Of a DNA stretch of 64,000 nucleotides, positions 31,684 through 41,544 are shown in pieces. Position 1 is the first letter of the stretch. The number at the start of each line of letters is the position of its first letter. The DNA lies in the NCBI RefSeq assembly GCF_022701175.1, contig NZ_CP078088.1, forward strand, positions 2,604,001-2,668,000, read 5' to 3'. The notes beneath the pieces were generated by a model. That model was not told the DNA's origin. It worked only from the letters and a program-made list of their open reading frames with translations, and ran no database searches. This DNA comes from Allobaculum sp. Allo2. Its GTDB lineage: Bacteria > Bacillota_I > Bacilli_A > Erysipelotrichales > Erysipelotrichaceae. Both the position numbers and the translations under genes were made by a program.

Positions 31684-33053
31684 AGGATTCTCTTCTTCCC
31701 TTCCAGAATGTCGTCCACATCCGTAAAGCCTTTACGGTTGGTAATGACCACGACCAGGTCGCCGGGCAAAATGACATCGTTTCCGCGCGGCAGAATGAGC
31801 ATGCCCTTTCGCTCAATAAGCGCGATCAGCACCCCGCTTTTGAGCGCCAGACGCATCAGGGGCACGCCGATGACTTTCGATCCTTCCCGGATCTGGAATT
31901 CCAGCGCTTCCGCCTGATCGCTGGCCAGACGGTGCACCGTCCGGATATTGGAGCCCATGGAATTGGCCAGCGCACGCACGTGGCGAATGATGTATTCCGC
32001 GCTGAGCGTCTTCGGGTTGATGACCGTATCCAGTTCAAAGTCTTCAAACAGTTCATCCATATCAATATGGGTGACTTTCGTTACGGTTTTCAGATCCGCC
32101 TTGCGCTGGGCGAACAGGCTGAGAAAGACGTTCTGCTCATCCACGCCGGTCATGGCGATAAAGGCGTCCATTTCCTCCAGACCTTCTTCGAGCAGCACGT
32201 TCTGGCTCGAGGCGTCCGCGTGAATGACGACCGTATCCGGATACAGAACGGTCATGCGCTCGCAGGCGTCGAGATCCTTATCGATAATTGTCGTTTCAAT
32301 GCCCGCACGTTCGAGCAGCTCGATCAGATAGTGAGACAGCTTGCCGGCACCGACCGCCATCACATGACGGATGCCGCCGACCGGAAGACCGGCGCTTGAA
32401 AAGAACTTGACGGACTGCGCGCGGGCACCGGCTATATACAGAAGATCGCGCGCGTGCAAAACAAAGTCGCCGTCCGGAATGTACGTTTCCTTGCCGCGCT
32501 GGCAGATGCAGACGAGCACTTCGGCGTGAATGTGGGAATGAATTTCCTTAACGCGCAAGCCGTCCAGACAGGATCCCGGCTGAATGCGCAGTTTCAGAAT
32601 TTCGCCATGACCGCTCGTAAAGTCATCGACATTCATCGCGCCGGGAAGCGAGAGAACGCGTTCGATTTCCTTGGCGGCCAGCAGTTCCGGGTTGATGATC
32701 ATTTCCAGGCCCAGCGCTTCCTTGAGATAGTCCATGGACGAGCTGTATTCCGGATTGCGAACGCGGGCAATCGTTTTGGAACAGCCGGCCCGTTTGGCGA
32801 GCAGACAGGAAAGAAGATTGACTTCATCCTGCGTCGTCACCGCGATAAACAGATCCGCGTCGGCCACATCGAGTTCCGCCAGCGTATCCGGATCCGCGGC
32901 GTTTCCGCTGAATCCCATGATGTCGAATTTGGACGTCGCCTTGCGCACCTGCTCCGGCTTTGTATCCACAACTGTCAGGTCATGCCCTTCCGCCGAAAGT
33001 TCGCCAGTCAGGCACATTCCGACTTTTCCAAGACCTGCAATGATGATCTGCAT
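31680..33053 (-). CDS. trkA: Trk system potassium uptake regulator TrkA
   Basis: 457 residues, intact. Two RCK units, each an NAD-binding fold plus TrkA_C: GLGKVGMCLTGELSAEGHDL with the acid VVDTK at the end of strand two, and the second GAGKLSHYLIELLERAGIET..IDKD. The protein sits on the cytoplasmic face of TrkH and gates it by nucleotide binding. AAGGAG lies upstream of the ATG at 33053. It is the first gene of the trkA-trkH pair. Confidence 0.95.
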   Translation of the reverse strand: MQIIIAGLGKVGMCLTGELSAEGHDLTVVDTKPEQVRKATSKFDIMGFSGNAADPDTLAELDVADADLFIAVTTQDEVNLLSCLLAKRAGCSKTIARVRNPEYSSSMDYLKEALGLEMIINPELLAAKEIERVLSLPGAMNVDDFTSGHGEILKLRIQPGSCLDGLRVKEIHSHIHAEVLVCICQRGKETYIPDGDFVLHARDLLYIAGARAQSVKFFSSAGLPVGGIRHVMAVGAGKLSHYLIELLERAGIETTIIDKDLDACERMTVLYPDTVVIHADASSQNVLLEEGLEEMDAFIAMTGVDEQNVFLSLFAQRKADLKTVTKVTHIDMDELFEDFELDTVINPKTLSAEYIIRHVRALANSMGSNIRTVHRLASDQAEALEFQIREGSKVIGVPLMRLALKSGVLIALIERKGMLILPRGNDVILPGDLVVVITNRKGFTDVDDILEGKKRIL

Positions 33054-33199
33054 AACAAGCTCCTTTACTTCGCCGTGCCTTCCTGCACTCAGGACGGTTT
33101 ATTTCGCGATACAGATTTTGAAAGCATCCTCTTTCGCGGGCTTTCTTTGGAAATTCTTTGGTTTCCATTTCGTCGTTTTTAATCTCAGTCACGCATCCT

Positions 33200-33768
33200 C
33201 TATCTGGACGCGTCGAATTCCTTAAATTTATAAAGCATCCATTCCAGAGCAACCGGATCGATTTCTTCTTCCTTCTCCATGGACATGACCATGAAAATGA
33301 ATTTCTGGTAGGTCGGATCTTTCTGCATGCGCAGCAGATCGATCGTGGAAAGCCGCTCTTTGAGCTCGCCGTACTTTCGCATGTAATCCGCTTCCGCTAA
33401 CATTTCCTTTTTCAGGGCAGCCAGCGTCCAGTACAGATTGTTTTCGGTCGCTGTCGCACATTCAAACGGACCGATCTGCGCCTGATTCAGCTTGTCGTAC
33501 AAAGTAAACACGGCATCGTGATCGAAACCGTCCAGATACAGAATCGTCAGCGCGTCCGAAGCAGCTTCGTCTGTGCTGGAATCGGCATGCGTGTCACTTG
33601 GCGCATCGACGCTGGTACAGGGGACGCCTCGGCCGCCTGCAGCAGATCGCGCATCGTCTTTTCGTCGGATCCGTCCGGGATCCAGGAATACGAATGGTTT
33701 CCCAGAGCTTTGAGCAGAGCCTTCTGCTGCTTTTCATTCATCGTGCTGGCGCGTTCAATCAGGATCAT
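33200..33768 (-). CDS. Hypothetical protein (about 189 aa)
   Basis: The start at 33768 (MILIERASTMNEKQQK) has GGGAGG upstream. The N-terminal half (ALGNHSYSWIPDGSDEK, DLLQAAEAS) and the C-terminal half (MFTLYDKLNQAQIGPFE, LKKEMLAEADYMRKYGELKE) are in two frames, joined if the CCCC near 33624 is five C. Soluble, mostly helical, acidic, no signal peptide. I do not recognise a family. It lies upstream of trkA-trkH on the same strand with a 146-base gap. Confidence 0.7.
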
Positions 33769-34264
33769 AGAGGTTCCTCCCTGTTTCTATAGATGCCCTT
33801 TTCTGTTTTTTCTTTTTCGACGGTTTAGCCGTCCGCATGGGCTGACGATTTATAGAGTACCTGCATAGATAGGATTTATAAACCGTGGCGGATCGATCGT
33901 CATTCAATCTGTATGGTTTGCTTTCAGACTATTGTATCGAAAACCGCAAAGCACTTTCGTCTCTGGCTTCGACAGATCCGTGAATCTGCCTGTATTTTTT
34001 CGAATTTCTGAATATTCTGTTGTTGCGCCGGTTCCCTTTTCTGAAAACAATCCGGAAAAGACGAAAACCGGACAGTATATCCTTGATTTCTTATTTCTAT
34101 TTTTATTTCTATTTCTTATTGCTATTTCTTATTGCTGCTTTTCTGCATTTTGTCAGGCGGACATTCTTTGCCGCCTGTTTCCCGCTTAATAACCCTGCCG
34201 CTCTGCTCTTCCTTCTGATTTGAGTCGATGCAGACCGGTCCAATTTCTTTTGAAAGGAGAACGC
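33769..34264. other. Divergent intergenic region with T-rich short tandem repeats
   Basis: No gene supported. At 34085-34140 the plus strand is a run of TTTCTTATT/TTTCTATTT units (period about 6-12 bases). The lipoprotein ribosome site (AAAGGAG) is at its right end. Confidence 0.5.
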
Positions 34265-34984
34265 ATGCTCTCAAAACACGCATTTCGCACTACAGCGCTC
34301 TGTACGCTGTTCGCCTTTTCTTCTCTGGCTGCCGGCTGTTCCAACAGCAATGCTGACCAGAAAAAGGAGGCTGTAAACCTGTTTTTCGAATCCTGGAACC
34401 GCCTTTGTGAAGCCGATTCGCTCAAAGCCCACGGGGATATGAATCTTCTGGGCGTCGATCTGGATTTCAACGCTGCGTATCAAAGCCAGCCGGCTGAACT
34501 GGCTTTTCTCGGAAAAGGCAGCGTGGCCGGACAGAGCGTGGACGCCGATTTTTATATTCGTGACGGTCACACGTATCTTAATTATGCCGGAACCAAATCG
34601 TCTTCTCTCGCCGCAAATCTCGGTATTAACGAAGAAGACGGTTTCCATATGCCCAACCCGTTTCTGGAACTTTCCCGCAGCGAGCGGGAAAACCTCTTCG
34701 AATCCGTAAAAGTGGAGGGCAATGAATACACCTTTGTGCTCAAACCTTCGGAAGTCGCCAAATTTCTGGATTCCTATGGCGCGGTCGACGTAGACAAAAC
34801 CGTCCTTGAAGTCGAGATCGAAAACAAGACGATCAGGGAACTGTCGATCGACCTCAAGGGAACGTATGACATCGACGTGGCCAGCACGCCGCTTACCTTC
34901 CAGGCCGATATCGAAATCGATCAGGTCGGCGGAACCGTTCAAATCGACTTCCCTTCGGATCTCGCTTCCTGGCCCGTCCAGTAA
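34265..34984 (+). CDS. Putative secreted lipoprotein
   Basis: 239 residues from the ATG at 34265 (AAAGGAG six bases upstream). A type II signal peptide ends in the lipobox LAAGC (Cys 25), so it should be lipid-anchored outside the membrane. The mature part is beta-rich with SLKAHGDMNLLGVDLDFNAA, SVDADFYIRDGHTYLNYAG and DIDVASTPLTFQADIEIDQV; this LolA-like alternation of strands resembles DUF6612-type lipoproteins, though I am not sure of the family. Intact, with its own terminator. Confidence 0.8.
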   Translation: MLSKHAFRTTALCTLFAFSSLAAGCSNSNADQKKEAVNLFFESWNRLCEADSLKAHGDMNLLGVDLDFNAAYQSQPAELAFLGKGSVAGQSVDADFYIRDGHTYLNYAGTKSSSLAANLGINEEDGFHMPNPFLELSRSERENLFESVKVEGNEYTFVLKPSEVAKFLDSYGAVDVDKTVLEVEIENKTIRELSIDLKGTYDIDVASTPLTFQADIEIDQVGGTVQIDFPSDLASWPVQ

Positions 34985-35008
34985 AACCAGGACTCAGTTT
35001 TTCTATTT

Positions 35009-35035
35009 GCAGGCGGATGCTTTCGCCTGCTTTTT
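35009..35035 (+). terminator. Intrinsic terminator of the lipoprotein gene
   Basis: GCAGGCG-GATGCTTT-CGCCTGC followed by TTTTTCTTT, 24 bases past the stop. Confidence 0.92.
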
Positions 35036-35255
35036 CTTTGGTCTGCCGTCGCGATCCGCTCTGACCGTTTGCGCGCGGTTTTGAGCTGGAAATGTAAATT
35101 GTTACATTCTATTCATTTTCTCCATAATGGTTTTGGATCTTTAGGCGGCCTTTGTTTATATTCTTTTTTCCCATTAAGGTTTGATAATTTCGCTCCGGCG
35201 ACGAAATGAGAGGTCCCTATGGCGCCTATACTTGAGAAAAGGAGGTGTATACCTC

Positions 35256-35742
35256 ATGTATTCATTCCTCACCCCGGCCAGGACCCTTTACCTTTCTCGG
35301 AAGAAATGCTCCTGGAATTTGAAGACCGCTATAATCTGTGTCTTCCCGGCGCCCTCAAGGACTTCTACCGCACGTGCAACGGTATGAGTATGTTCCATAC
35401 CCCTCTGGAGGTAGACGGCCATACGTATGTCGTCGATCATTTCATTCCTTTATTTACCGGAAATATGTCAGCCGATCATATTCTCGACTTGTACTCGATG
35501 GGCAATCTCATTCCCGATACGTATTTTCCGCTCGCTTTAAGCGATACGGACGATGACTTTTCCTCGACACCAGTACGGGATCGATCGTTCTGCTGCCGCT
35601 GGAGAGGCCGTCCAAGAAGAAGGAAATCGCCAGCGATATCGAGTCCTTCTTTAAGATGCTTGAACAGGCGCAGTGCGCCGGCTCCAGCAGTGCGGATCAG
35701 GATCTCTCCAGACGCATCCGCAAAAAGCGGCGCAGATCGTAA
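35256..35742 (+). CDS. SMI1/KNR4 (SUKH) family protein
   Basis: About 162 residues. The ATG at 35256 has a perfect AGGAGGTG. The SUKH core is seen: PFSEEMLLEFEDRYNLCLPG, LKDFYRTCNGMSMF, HTYVVDHFIPLF and YFPLALSDTDDDFFLDT. SUKH proteins often act as immunity proteins beside polymorphic toxins, but many are stand-alone housekeeping copies; no toxin gene is adjacent here. Breaks near 35276 (GG for GGG) and 35563 (four T for five). The C-terminus is basic (RRIRKKRRRS). Terminator follows. Confidence 0.82.
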
Positions 35743-35788
35743 CCTTTTTCTGCGATCGAATGCATAACACACAAAGCCATAAGAAAAC

Positions 35789-35849
35789 CGCCCGTCGGCG
35801 CAGCTGTCTGTATTTTCATACAGTCCCCTGCGGCCGACGAGCGTTTTTT
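35789..35849. terminator. Bidirectional terminator between the SUKH and amylase genes
   Basis: CGTCGGC-GCAG pairs with CTGC-GGCCGACG, with an inner CTGTAT/ATACAG stem, and T runs on both strands. It serves both converging genes. Confidence 0.8.
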
Positions 35850-35969
35850 GTTTCTTAACGTTTTATTCGGATGCGTATACGGATTGTGTGCAAAAGCGGG
35901 ATTGCAGGACTTGTTTTCAGTGCGTTTCCCGTTTTCACGCTCTGCGATTTGCTTCTGCTTTTCCTCAGG

Positions 35970-37264
35970 TCAGTCTTTGACTTCGTCTTCCATCTGTACG
36001 AGAACCGGGAAATCCGCGGCTTTCATATGGTGATCGGCCACTTCAAAGTCGGTTCCGGTAAAGAGGTTGTACCATACGCCGTCTTTCAGGTTCGTCGAAA
36101 TCAGAGCATCCGGCTCGGTTTTTGCGAGCAGGAAGGCACCCGCATAACCGTCCCGGCTGATGCGCAGAACAGGATGTGTTTCATCGATTTCATAGTCGAT
36201 GACCGGCTGCGCCGAGAACAGCGTTTTGTGCAGATGCGCCAGCGTTCGAATCCAGTCTGCTGCCGCATCGTCTTCTTTCCATGCGATCGGATCGGCAGTA
36301 AAAATGTCCGGACGATGACTTGTTCGAATTTCCTGACCATGGTAAACGAGCGGCATGCCTTTGAGCGTAAACTGCAGCGCCGTCCAGTTTTTCCAGAGCG
36401 GCCAGTCCTTTACGTACTGACTGATCCGGTCGGTATCGTGGTTTTCCAGATAGCGCAGCTTGATGGCGTTTTGTGGAAGCTCGGCATCCTGACGGATCAG
36501 CGCGTCGACCCATTCTTCCATCGGCTTGCCGTCTTCAAAAATTTTCTCGCAGTACGGGAAGGCGTCGTAGTCATAGAGCACATCGAACGCTTCATACAGC
36601 GCCGAATCGCTTTCGCCGACGCGGCCATTGTCACGGCAGAACTTAATAAAGGGAAGATGACAGCTTTCCGCCAGCCAGAACAAATCCGGCTTTACTGTGT
36701 CGCAGGCCGCTCTGGCTTTTTCCAGAAACTGGCCGGTACGCGGCTGGCGACATCGCAGCGAAAGCCGTCCACGATCGAAGCGTAATGCTTCAGAATTCGA
36801 ATGAGTTCCTCCTGAAGCGCTTTGCTCGAAAAGTCGAGATCGACGATATCGCTCCATTCCCGGAACATCGGATACGGCTTGCCGTCTTCATCGCGGTAAA
36901 ACCATTCGGGATATTCCTGGACCATTTTCGAATCGGGCGAAGTGTGGTTGAAGACAATATCGAGAATGACTTTCATGCCTTTTTCATGCGCGCTCTGCAC
37001 CAGATGTTTCAGATCCTCTTCCGTTCCCATTTTCGGATCGATTTTCCAGTAGTCGGCAATCGCGTAGGGACTTCCGTCCTCGCCTTTGCGCTCGACTTTA
37101 CCCGTCGGGTGAATCGGCATGAGCCAGAGAATATCGGTTCCCAGATCGCGGATGCGGTCGAGATCTTCTTCGACTTTCGCAAAGGTTCCTTCTCTGGAAT
37201 GGTTGCGTACGAATACGGAATAAATCATCTGCTTACTGAGATTTGGATTGGTGGATTCAGCCAT
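35970..37264 (-). CDS. GH13 alpha-amylase family glycosidase
   Basis: About 431 residues, no signal peptide, so cytoplasmic. The four GH13 regions are visible: DIVFNHTSPDS, DGFRCDVAS (nucleophile Asp), LFWLAES (acid/base Glu) and RYLENHDTDRI (transition-state Asp). The short form with WFYRDEDGKPY is typical of small intracellular maltodextrin-cleaving enzymes. The break near 36705 is a five-A run (six needed: FWKKARAACD). The start has AAGGAAAAC upstream. Exact specificity is not known; no transporter or regulator is beside it. Confidence 0.88.
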
Positions 37265-37382
37265 AGTTTTCCTTCTTTCTTTGCGGTATTTTTCGGTTTC
37301 AGTATAGCGGCCGTATGCAGGGTTTGCCTTGCCTGCGCCTCATACCCGGCCGTCCTTTCAGGTCCCCAGAAGCGCATGCGTG

Positions 37383-37407
37383 AAAAAGGACCGGATTTCT
37401 CCGGTCC
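37383..37407 (-). terminator. Terminator of the liv operon
   Basis: GGACCGGA-TTTC-TCCGGTCC with five T on the minus strand, about 50 bases past the CBS-ACT gene. Confidence 0.9.
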
Positions 37408-37457
37408 CAGACTGCATAAATCGTATCGCTTCAATCGTATAAGGAAGAACTTCTGAA

Positions 37458-38107
37458 TTACGCTTCGACTTCTTCGATGTCGAGTACGGTAAAGCCTTCC
37501 TTGGAAAACTGCTCAGTCATTCGTTTCTGATCGAACGGGCCCGTTGTCTTAACGAGCACTTCCGCGTTTTCCTGGCCGTGTTCGTACACGCTGATGGATG
37601 TTACCGAAATGTTGTTCTGCGCAAAAATGCGGCTGACTTTTTCGAGAACGCCTACGCCTTCGGGCAAGGACAGAATGATGCGGGTGCCTTTCTGTCCCCA
37701 GGAAAGCATGTCGAGGAACGCCTTGAAAATGTCGTTCTGGGTCAGAATGCCCGTCACCTGATCCTTGTCGTTCACGACCGGCAGGCAGCCGATGTCGTTT
37801 TTGAGCAGCTTTTCGGCCGCTTCTTCGAGCAGCGCGTTTTCGCCGATGGAAATCGGGTGCTTGATCATGACGGTGCGAACATCGGTTTTGGACAGCAGAT
37901 AGTTGAGTTCGTAAATACTGAGGCTGGTCGCCTTGTTATTGGCGGCGATCATGCCTTCGGTAATCAGACCGATCAGATGATCGTTTTCATCGGTGACCGG
38001 AATGCGGTGAATCTTGTTGTAGCGCATCAGGTCGAGCGCGGCGGAAATCTTTCGTCGCTGCCGACCGTGATGGGATTTTTCGTCATAAAGTTGTATACGC
38101 GAAACAT
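37458..38107 (-). CDS. CBS-CBS-ACT domain protein (AcuB-like)
   Basis: About 216 residues. Two CBS domains (FMTKNPITVGSDE..RIPVTDENDHLIGLITE and VMIKHPISIGENALLEEAAE..LPVVNDKDQVTGILTQNDI) bind adenine nucleotides in related proteins; the C-terminal ACT domain (RIILSLPEGVGVLEKVSRIF) usually binds amino acids. Last gene of livKHMGF, which suggests a sensor of branched-chain amino acids or energy state; that is inference. The ATG at 38107 has AAAGGAG; one A is missing near 38055 (GACGAAAGATT). Twenty bases after livF. Confidence 0.88.
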
Positions 38108-38127
38108 AGTGGTCTCCTTTGCGCCGA

Positions 38128-38846
38128 TCAGGACGCGCTTCCGCCCAGATAGGCGTTCTTGACGTCTTCAGACTGTGCCAGTTCGCTGGCCGGTCCCTGC
38201 AGGGAAATTTTCCCGGTTTCCAGTACATAGGCATAGTCCGCAATGGAAAGAGCCATGCGGGCGTTCTGTTCAACGAGCAGAATCGTCGTTCCCGTCTTCT
38301 GGATATCCTGAATAATATTGAAGATTTCCTTGACGAGAATCGGAGCCAGACCCATGGACGGCTCATCGAGCAGAAGCAGCTGCGGTCTGGCCATCAGGGC
38401 GCGGCCCATGGCGAGCATCTGCTGTTCGCCGCCGGAAAGCGTCGACGCATCCTGGTTTTTACGTTTTTCGAGAATCGGGAAGCGTTCGTAGACTTTCTGC
38501 AGATCTTCGGCGATGCCCTTCTTGTCCTTGCGCAGATAGGCGCCCATCATCAGGTTTTCATACACGCTCAGACCCGGGAAGACGTGGCGGCCTTCCGGAA
38601 CCTGCACCAGTCCGTTGGACACGATATGGCGCGGTTTGGCTTTGTAAATGGACTCATCCTTGAAGATGACATCGCCTTCGCTCTTTTCACGATGCCGGAA
38701 ATGGCCTGCAGAAGCGAAGTCTTGCCGGCGCCGTTGGAGCCGATCAGCGTAACGATCTGTCCGGGTTCAACGGAAATGGAAACGCCTTTAAGCGCTTCGA
38801 TTACGCCATAGTGAACATGGAGATTTTTAACTTCGAGCAAAGCCAT
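38128..38846 (-). CDS. livF: Branched-chain amino acid ABC transporter ATP-binding protein LivF
   Basis: About 239 residues. Walker [14 protein letters not shown]-loop region [17 protein letters not shown], signature [16 protein letters not shown], Walker [14 protein letters not shown] and the H-loop area VEQNA, all in the LivF form. Works with LivG on the cytoplasmic face of LivHM. One break near 38693 in a four-A run. Three bases separate it from livG. Confidence 0.95.
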
Positions 38847-38848
38847 GC

Positions 38849-39631
38849 TTACACCTCCTCGCCCAGGTACGCCTTGATGACGAATTCGTTGTTCTTGATT
38901 TCATCCGGCGTTCCGGACGCGATCAGCTGGCCGTAGTTCAGAACGAAGATGCGTTCGCACAGGTTCATGACCAGGGACATGTCGTGCTCGATCAGAATGA
39001 TGGTGAGCTTGTACTTGTCGCGCAGATGATGAATCAGCTGGGTAAGCTCTTCGGTTTCCTGCGGGTTCATGCCGGCTGCCGGTTCATCCAGAAAGAGGAT
39101 GCTTGGCTGGGTTGCCAGCGCCCGGGCGATTTCCAGGCGGCGCTGTTCGCCGTACGGCAGGTTCGTCGCCTTGTCGTAGCGCTTTTTGTACAGACCGACT
39201 TCCTGCAGATATTCGCAGGCTTTTTCTTCGATCCAGCGTTCCGCGTTGTAATAGCGGGACGTACGGAGCAGACCGTTGAATACGCCGTAGCCGGCGTTCT
39301 TGTGCATGGCGAGCTTGACGTTTTCCAGAACGGTCATGCTTTTGAACAGACGAATGTTCTGGAACGTCCGCGCCATGCCAAGTGCGGTGATCTTGTACGG
39401 CTTCATGCCGCCGATCTGCTGCTTCTTGCCGTCGACATTGAGTTCAATCAGACCTTCGGACGGTTCATACACGCCGGTCAGCAAGTTGAACAGCGTGGTC
39501 TTGCCGGCACCGTTCGGTCCGATCAGACCGATCAGTTCGCCGGGGTAGATTTCCATGTTGATGCCGGAAACCGCAGCCAGACCGCCGAAGTTTTTGGAAA
39601 GGCCGGTAATTTTTAATACGGAGTCCATCAC
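38849..39631 (-). CDS. livG: Branched-chain amino acid ABC transporter ATP-binding protein LivG
   Basis: 260 residues, intact. Walker [36 protein letters not shown] (LivG-specific Q-loop segment), signature [15 protein letters not shown], Walker [14 protein letters not shown], and IEHDMSLVM. Partner of LivF. Its ATG overlaps the livM stop. Confidence 0.96.
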   Translation of the reverse strand: MMDSVLKITGLSKNFGGLAAVSGINMEIYPGELIGLIGPNGAGKTTLFNLLTGVYEPSEGLIELNVDGKKQQIGGMKPYKITALGMARTFQNIRLFKSMTVLENVKLAMHKNAGYGVFNGLLRTSRYYNAERWIEEKACEYLQEVGLYKKRYDKATNLPYGEQRRLEIARALATQPSILFLDEPAAGMNPQETEELTQLIHHLRDKYKLTIILIEHDMSLVMNLCERIFVLNYGQLIASGTPDEIKNNEFVIKAYLGEEV

Positions 39632-40590
39632 GCTTCCTCCTTTTTCAGTTTACGCTTTTTCAGGAAACGCTCGATGGAAAGTTCCCAGGAGCCAAGGATG
39701 CCCTGCGGACGGAAGATCATCATCAGAACCAGAGCGGCGCCGTAAATGATCATGCGCAGGTCGGTGAACTGCTGCAGCCACATGTTGAGGATGCCGATCG
39801 CGATGGCCGCGATAACGGAAGCGGACATGCTGCCCATGCCGCCGAAGACGACCATAACCAGAATGTCGATCGATTTGTTGAAGGTAAACTGGTTCGGGTT
39901 CAGTACATAGAAGTAGTTGGCGAACAGGCTGCCGGCCAGAGAAGCCAGAATGGCACCGATAATAAACGCCATGACTTTGTATTTCGTGGTGTTGATGCCC
40001 ATGGCTTCGGCTGCGATTTCGTCATCGTTGATGGCGATGCAGGCACGGCCCTGGGTCGAGCGGACGAAGTTTGTGCAGACGATAATCGAAAGCACAACCG
40101 CGAAAAACAGGATCGGCCAGGTGGTCAGTTTGGGGATGCCCATCAGACCGGCTGCGCCGTTGGTGATTTTCATGTTCTGAATGCAGATTCGAATAATTTC
40201 TGAAAAGCCCAGCGTCGCAATGGCGAGGTAGTCGCCGCGCAGACGCAGCGTCGGAATGGAAACGACCAGAGCGGCCAGCGTCGAAATGACAAAGCCGATC
40301 AGAATGCCCAGCGCCATGCCGCCGTAGTTGGGCATCATTTTCGTAACGATACCGGCAGAATAGGCGCCGATCGCCATGAATCCCGCATGTCCTAAGGAGA
40401 ACTGTCCGCAGACGCCGACAATCAGATTCAGGGAGACAGCCAGAATAATATTGAAGCAGATCGTAAAGATCGTCGATTCATAGTAGGAGTTGATAACGCC
40501 CGCGCCCATCAGAACCCAGACGAGGGTAAAGATGCTCAGTGCAATCACCGTCCAGATCAGGTTGGTTTTTGTCAGAACCTGTTTTGCCAT
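39628..40590 (-). CDS. livM: Branched-chain amino acid ABC transporter permease LivM
   Basis: 320 residues, intact, with about eight to ten membrane helices. The family blocks GVCGQFSLGHAGFMAIGAYS, RLRGDYLAIATLGFSEIIR and FGGMGSMSASVIAA are clear. It forms the membrane pore with LivH. The C-terminus is basic ([12 protein letters not shown]). Starts three bases after livH. Confidence 0.96.
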   Translation of the reverse strand: MAKQVLTKTNLIWTVIALSIFTLVWVLMGAGVINSYYESTIFTICFNIILAVSLNLIVGVCGQFSLGHAGFMAIGAYSAGIVTKMMPNYGGMALGILIGFVISTLAALVVSIPTLRLRGDYLAIATLGFSEIIRICIQNMKITNGAAGLMGIPKLTTWPILFFAVVLSIIVCTNFVRSTQGRACIAINDDEIAAEAMGINTTKYKVMAFIIGAILASLAGSLFANYFYVLNPNQFTFNKSIDILVMVVFGGMGSMSASVIAAIAIGILNMWLQQFTDLRMIIYGAALVLMMIFRPQGILGSWELSIERFLKKRKLKKEEA

Positions 40591-40593
40591 GGA

Positions 40594-41472
40594 TTACACC
40601 TTCTCTCTTTCGTTCTTGCCAAACAGACCGGTCGGCTTGATGATCAGCACCAGAATCAGGATGGCATACACGATGGCGTCGCGGTACAGCGAGGAGCCGT
40701 AGGCAACGACCAGCGTTTCGGCAACGCCGATAAACAGACCGCCCACAAGCGCGCCCGGAATGGAGCCGATGCCGCCGAATACGGCCGCAACGAACGCTTT
40801 CAGACCAGGAACCATACCCATCAGCGGGCTGGCTGCGTTGTAGTACACACCGACCAGCATACCGGCCGCGCCCGCGAGGGCGGAACCGATCAGGAAGGTG
40901 AAGGAAATCGTATTGTCGACGGAAATACCCATCAGCTTGGCGGCATTTTCATCAGCGGAAACGGCACGCATCGCGCGGCCGATTTTTGTTTTCTGAATGA
41001 CGAGCGTCAGAAGAATCATCAGTACGATCGTTACGGTAAAGATGACCATCTGAATATAGGAAATACGAACCGGACCGAGCTGCCATGAGGTATCCGGCAG
41101 AAGCTTCGGATACGTTCTTGTGGACGTGCCCATGAACATCTGGGTCGTGTATTCAATGACATAGCTGACGCCGATCGCGGTAATCAGCGCGGTAATACGG
41201 GGCGCCTTTCGCAGAGGACGATAGGCAATGCGTTCGATGAGTACACCGAGAATTCCGCAGACGATCATGCACACGATCAGGGCCGGCAGAAATCTCATGC
41301 CCATGTAGGTAGTTACGAAAAAGGCTGTGTAGGCACCGATCATATAGATGTCGCCGTGTGCAAAGTTGATCAGTTTGATGATTCCGTACACCATCGTATA
41401 GCCGAGGGCGACCAGCGCGTAAATACTGCCAAGCGACAGTCCGTTGATCACCTGCTGCAGAAACACTTCCAT
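40594..41472 (-). CDS. livH: Branched-chain amino acid ABC transporter permease LivH
   Basis: 292 residues, intact. Typical start FLQQVINGLSLGSIYALVAL and GYTMVYGIIKLINFAHGDIY, plus RAVSADENAAKLMGI and FGGIGSIPGALVGG. About eight membrane helices. Second gene of the liv operon, preceded by an attenuating terminator after livK. Confidence 0.96.
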   Translation of the reverse strand: MEVFLQQVINGLSLGSIYALVALGYTMVYGIIKLINFAHGDIYMIGAYTAFFVTTYMGMRFLPALIVCMIVCGILGVLIERIAYRPLRKAPRITALITAIGVSYVIEYTTQMFMGTSTRTYPKLLPDTSWQLGPVRISYIQMVIFTVTIVLMILLTLVIQKTKIGRAMRAVSADENAAKLMGISVDNTISFTFLIGSALAGAAGMLVGVYYNAASPLMGMVPGLKAFVAAVFGGIGSIPGALVGGLFIGVAETLVVAYGSSLYRDAIVYAILILVLIIKPTGLFGKNEREKV

Positions 41473-41495
41473 ATGGAGTTCTCCTTTCTTTTGAA

Positions 41496-41521
41496 AAAGC
41501 AGGGGATCAGACCCCTGCTTT
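41496..41521 (-). terminator. Attenuating terminator between livK and livH
   Basis: AAAGCAGGGG-ATCAGA-CCCCTGCTTT with T run on the minus strand. It sits in the 72-base gap of the operon and would let the binding protein be made in excess over the membrane parts, as is common in ABC operons. Confidence 0.82.
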
Positions 41522-41544
41522 CTGAATGGATTCAGGTTTTCAGC

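Noticed and set aside
34085..34140. CRISPR-like or regulatory repeats in the T-rich tract
   Set aside because: Simple low-complexity tract without spacers or constant unit.
35256..35742. SUKH protein as immunity partner of a polymorphic toxin
   Set aside because: No toxin gene lies next to it; the neighbours are a lipoprotein and an amylase separated by terminators.
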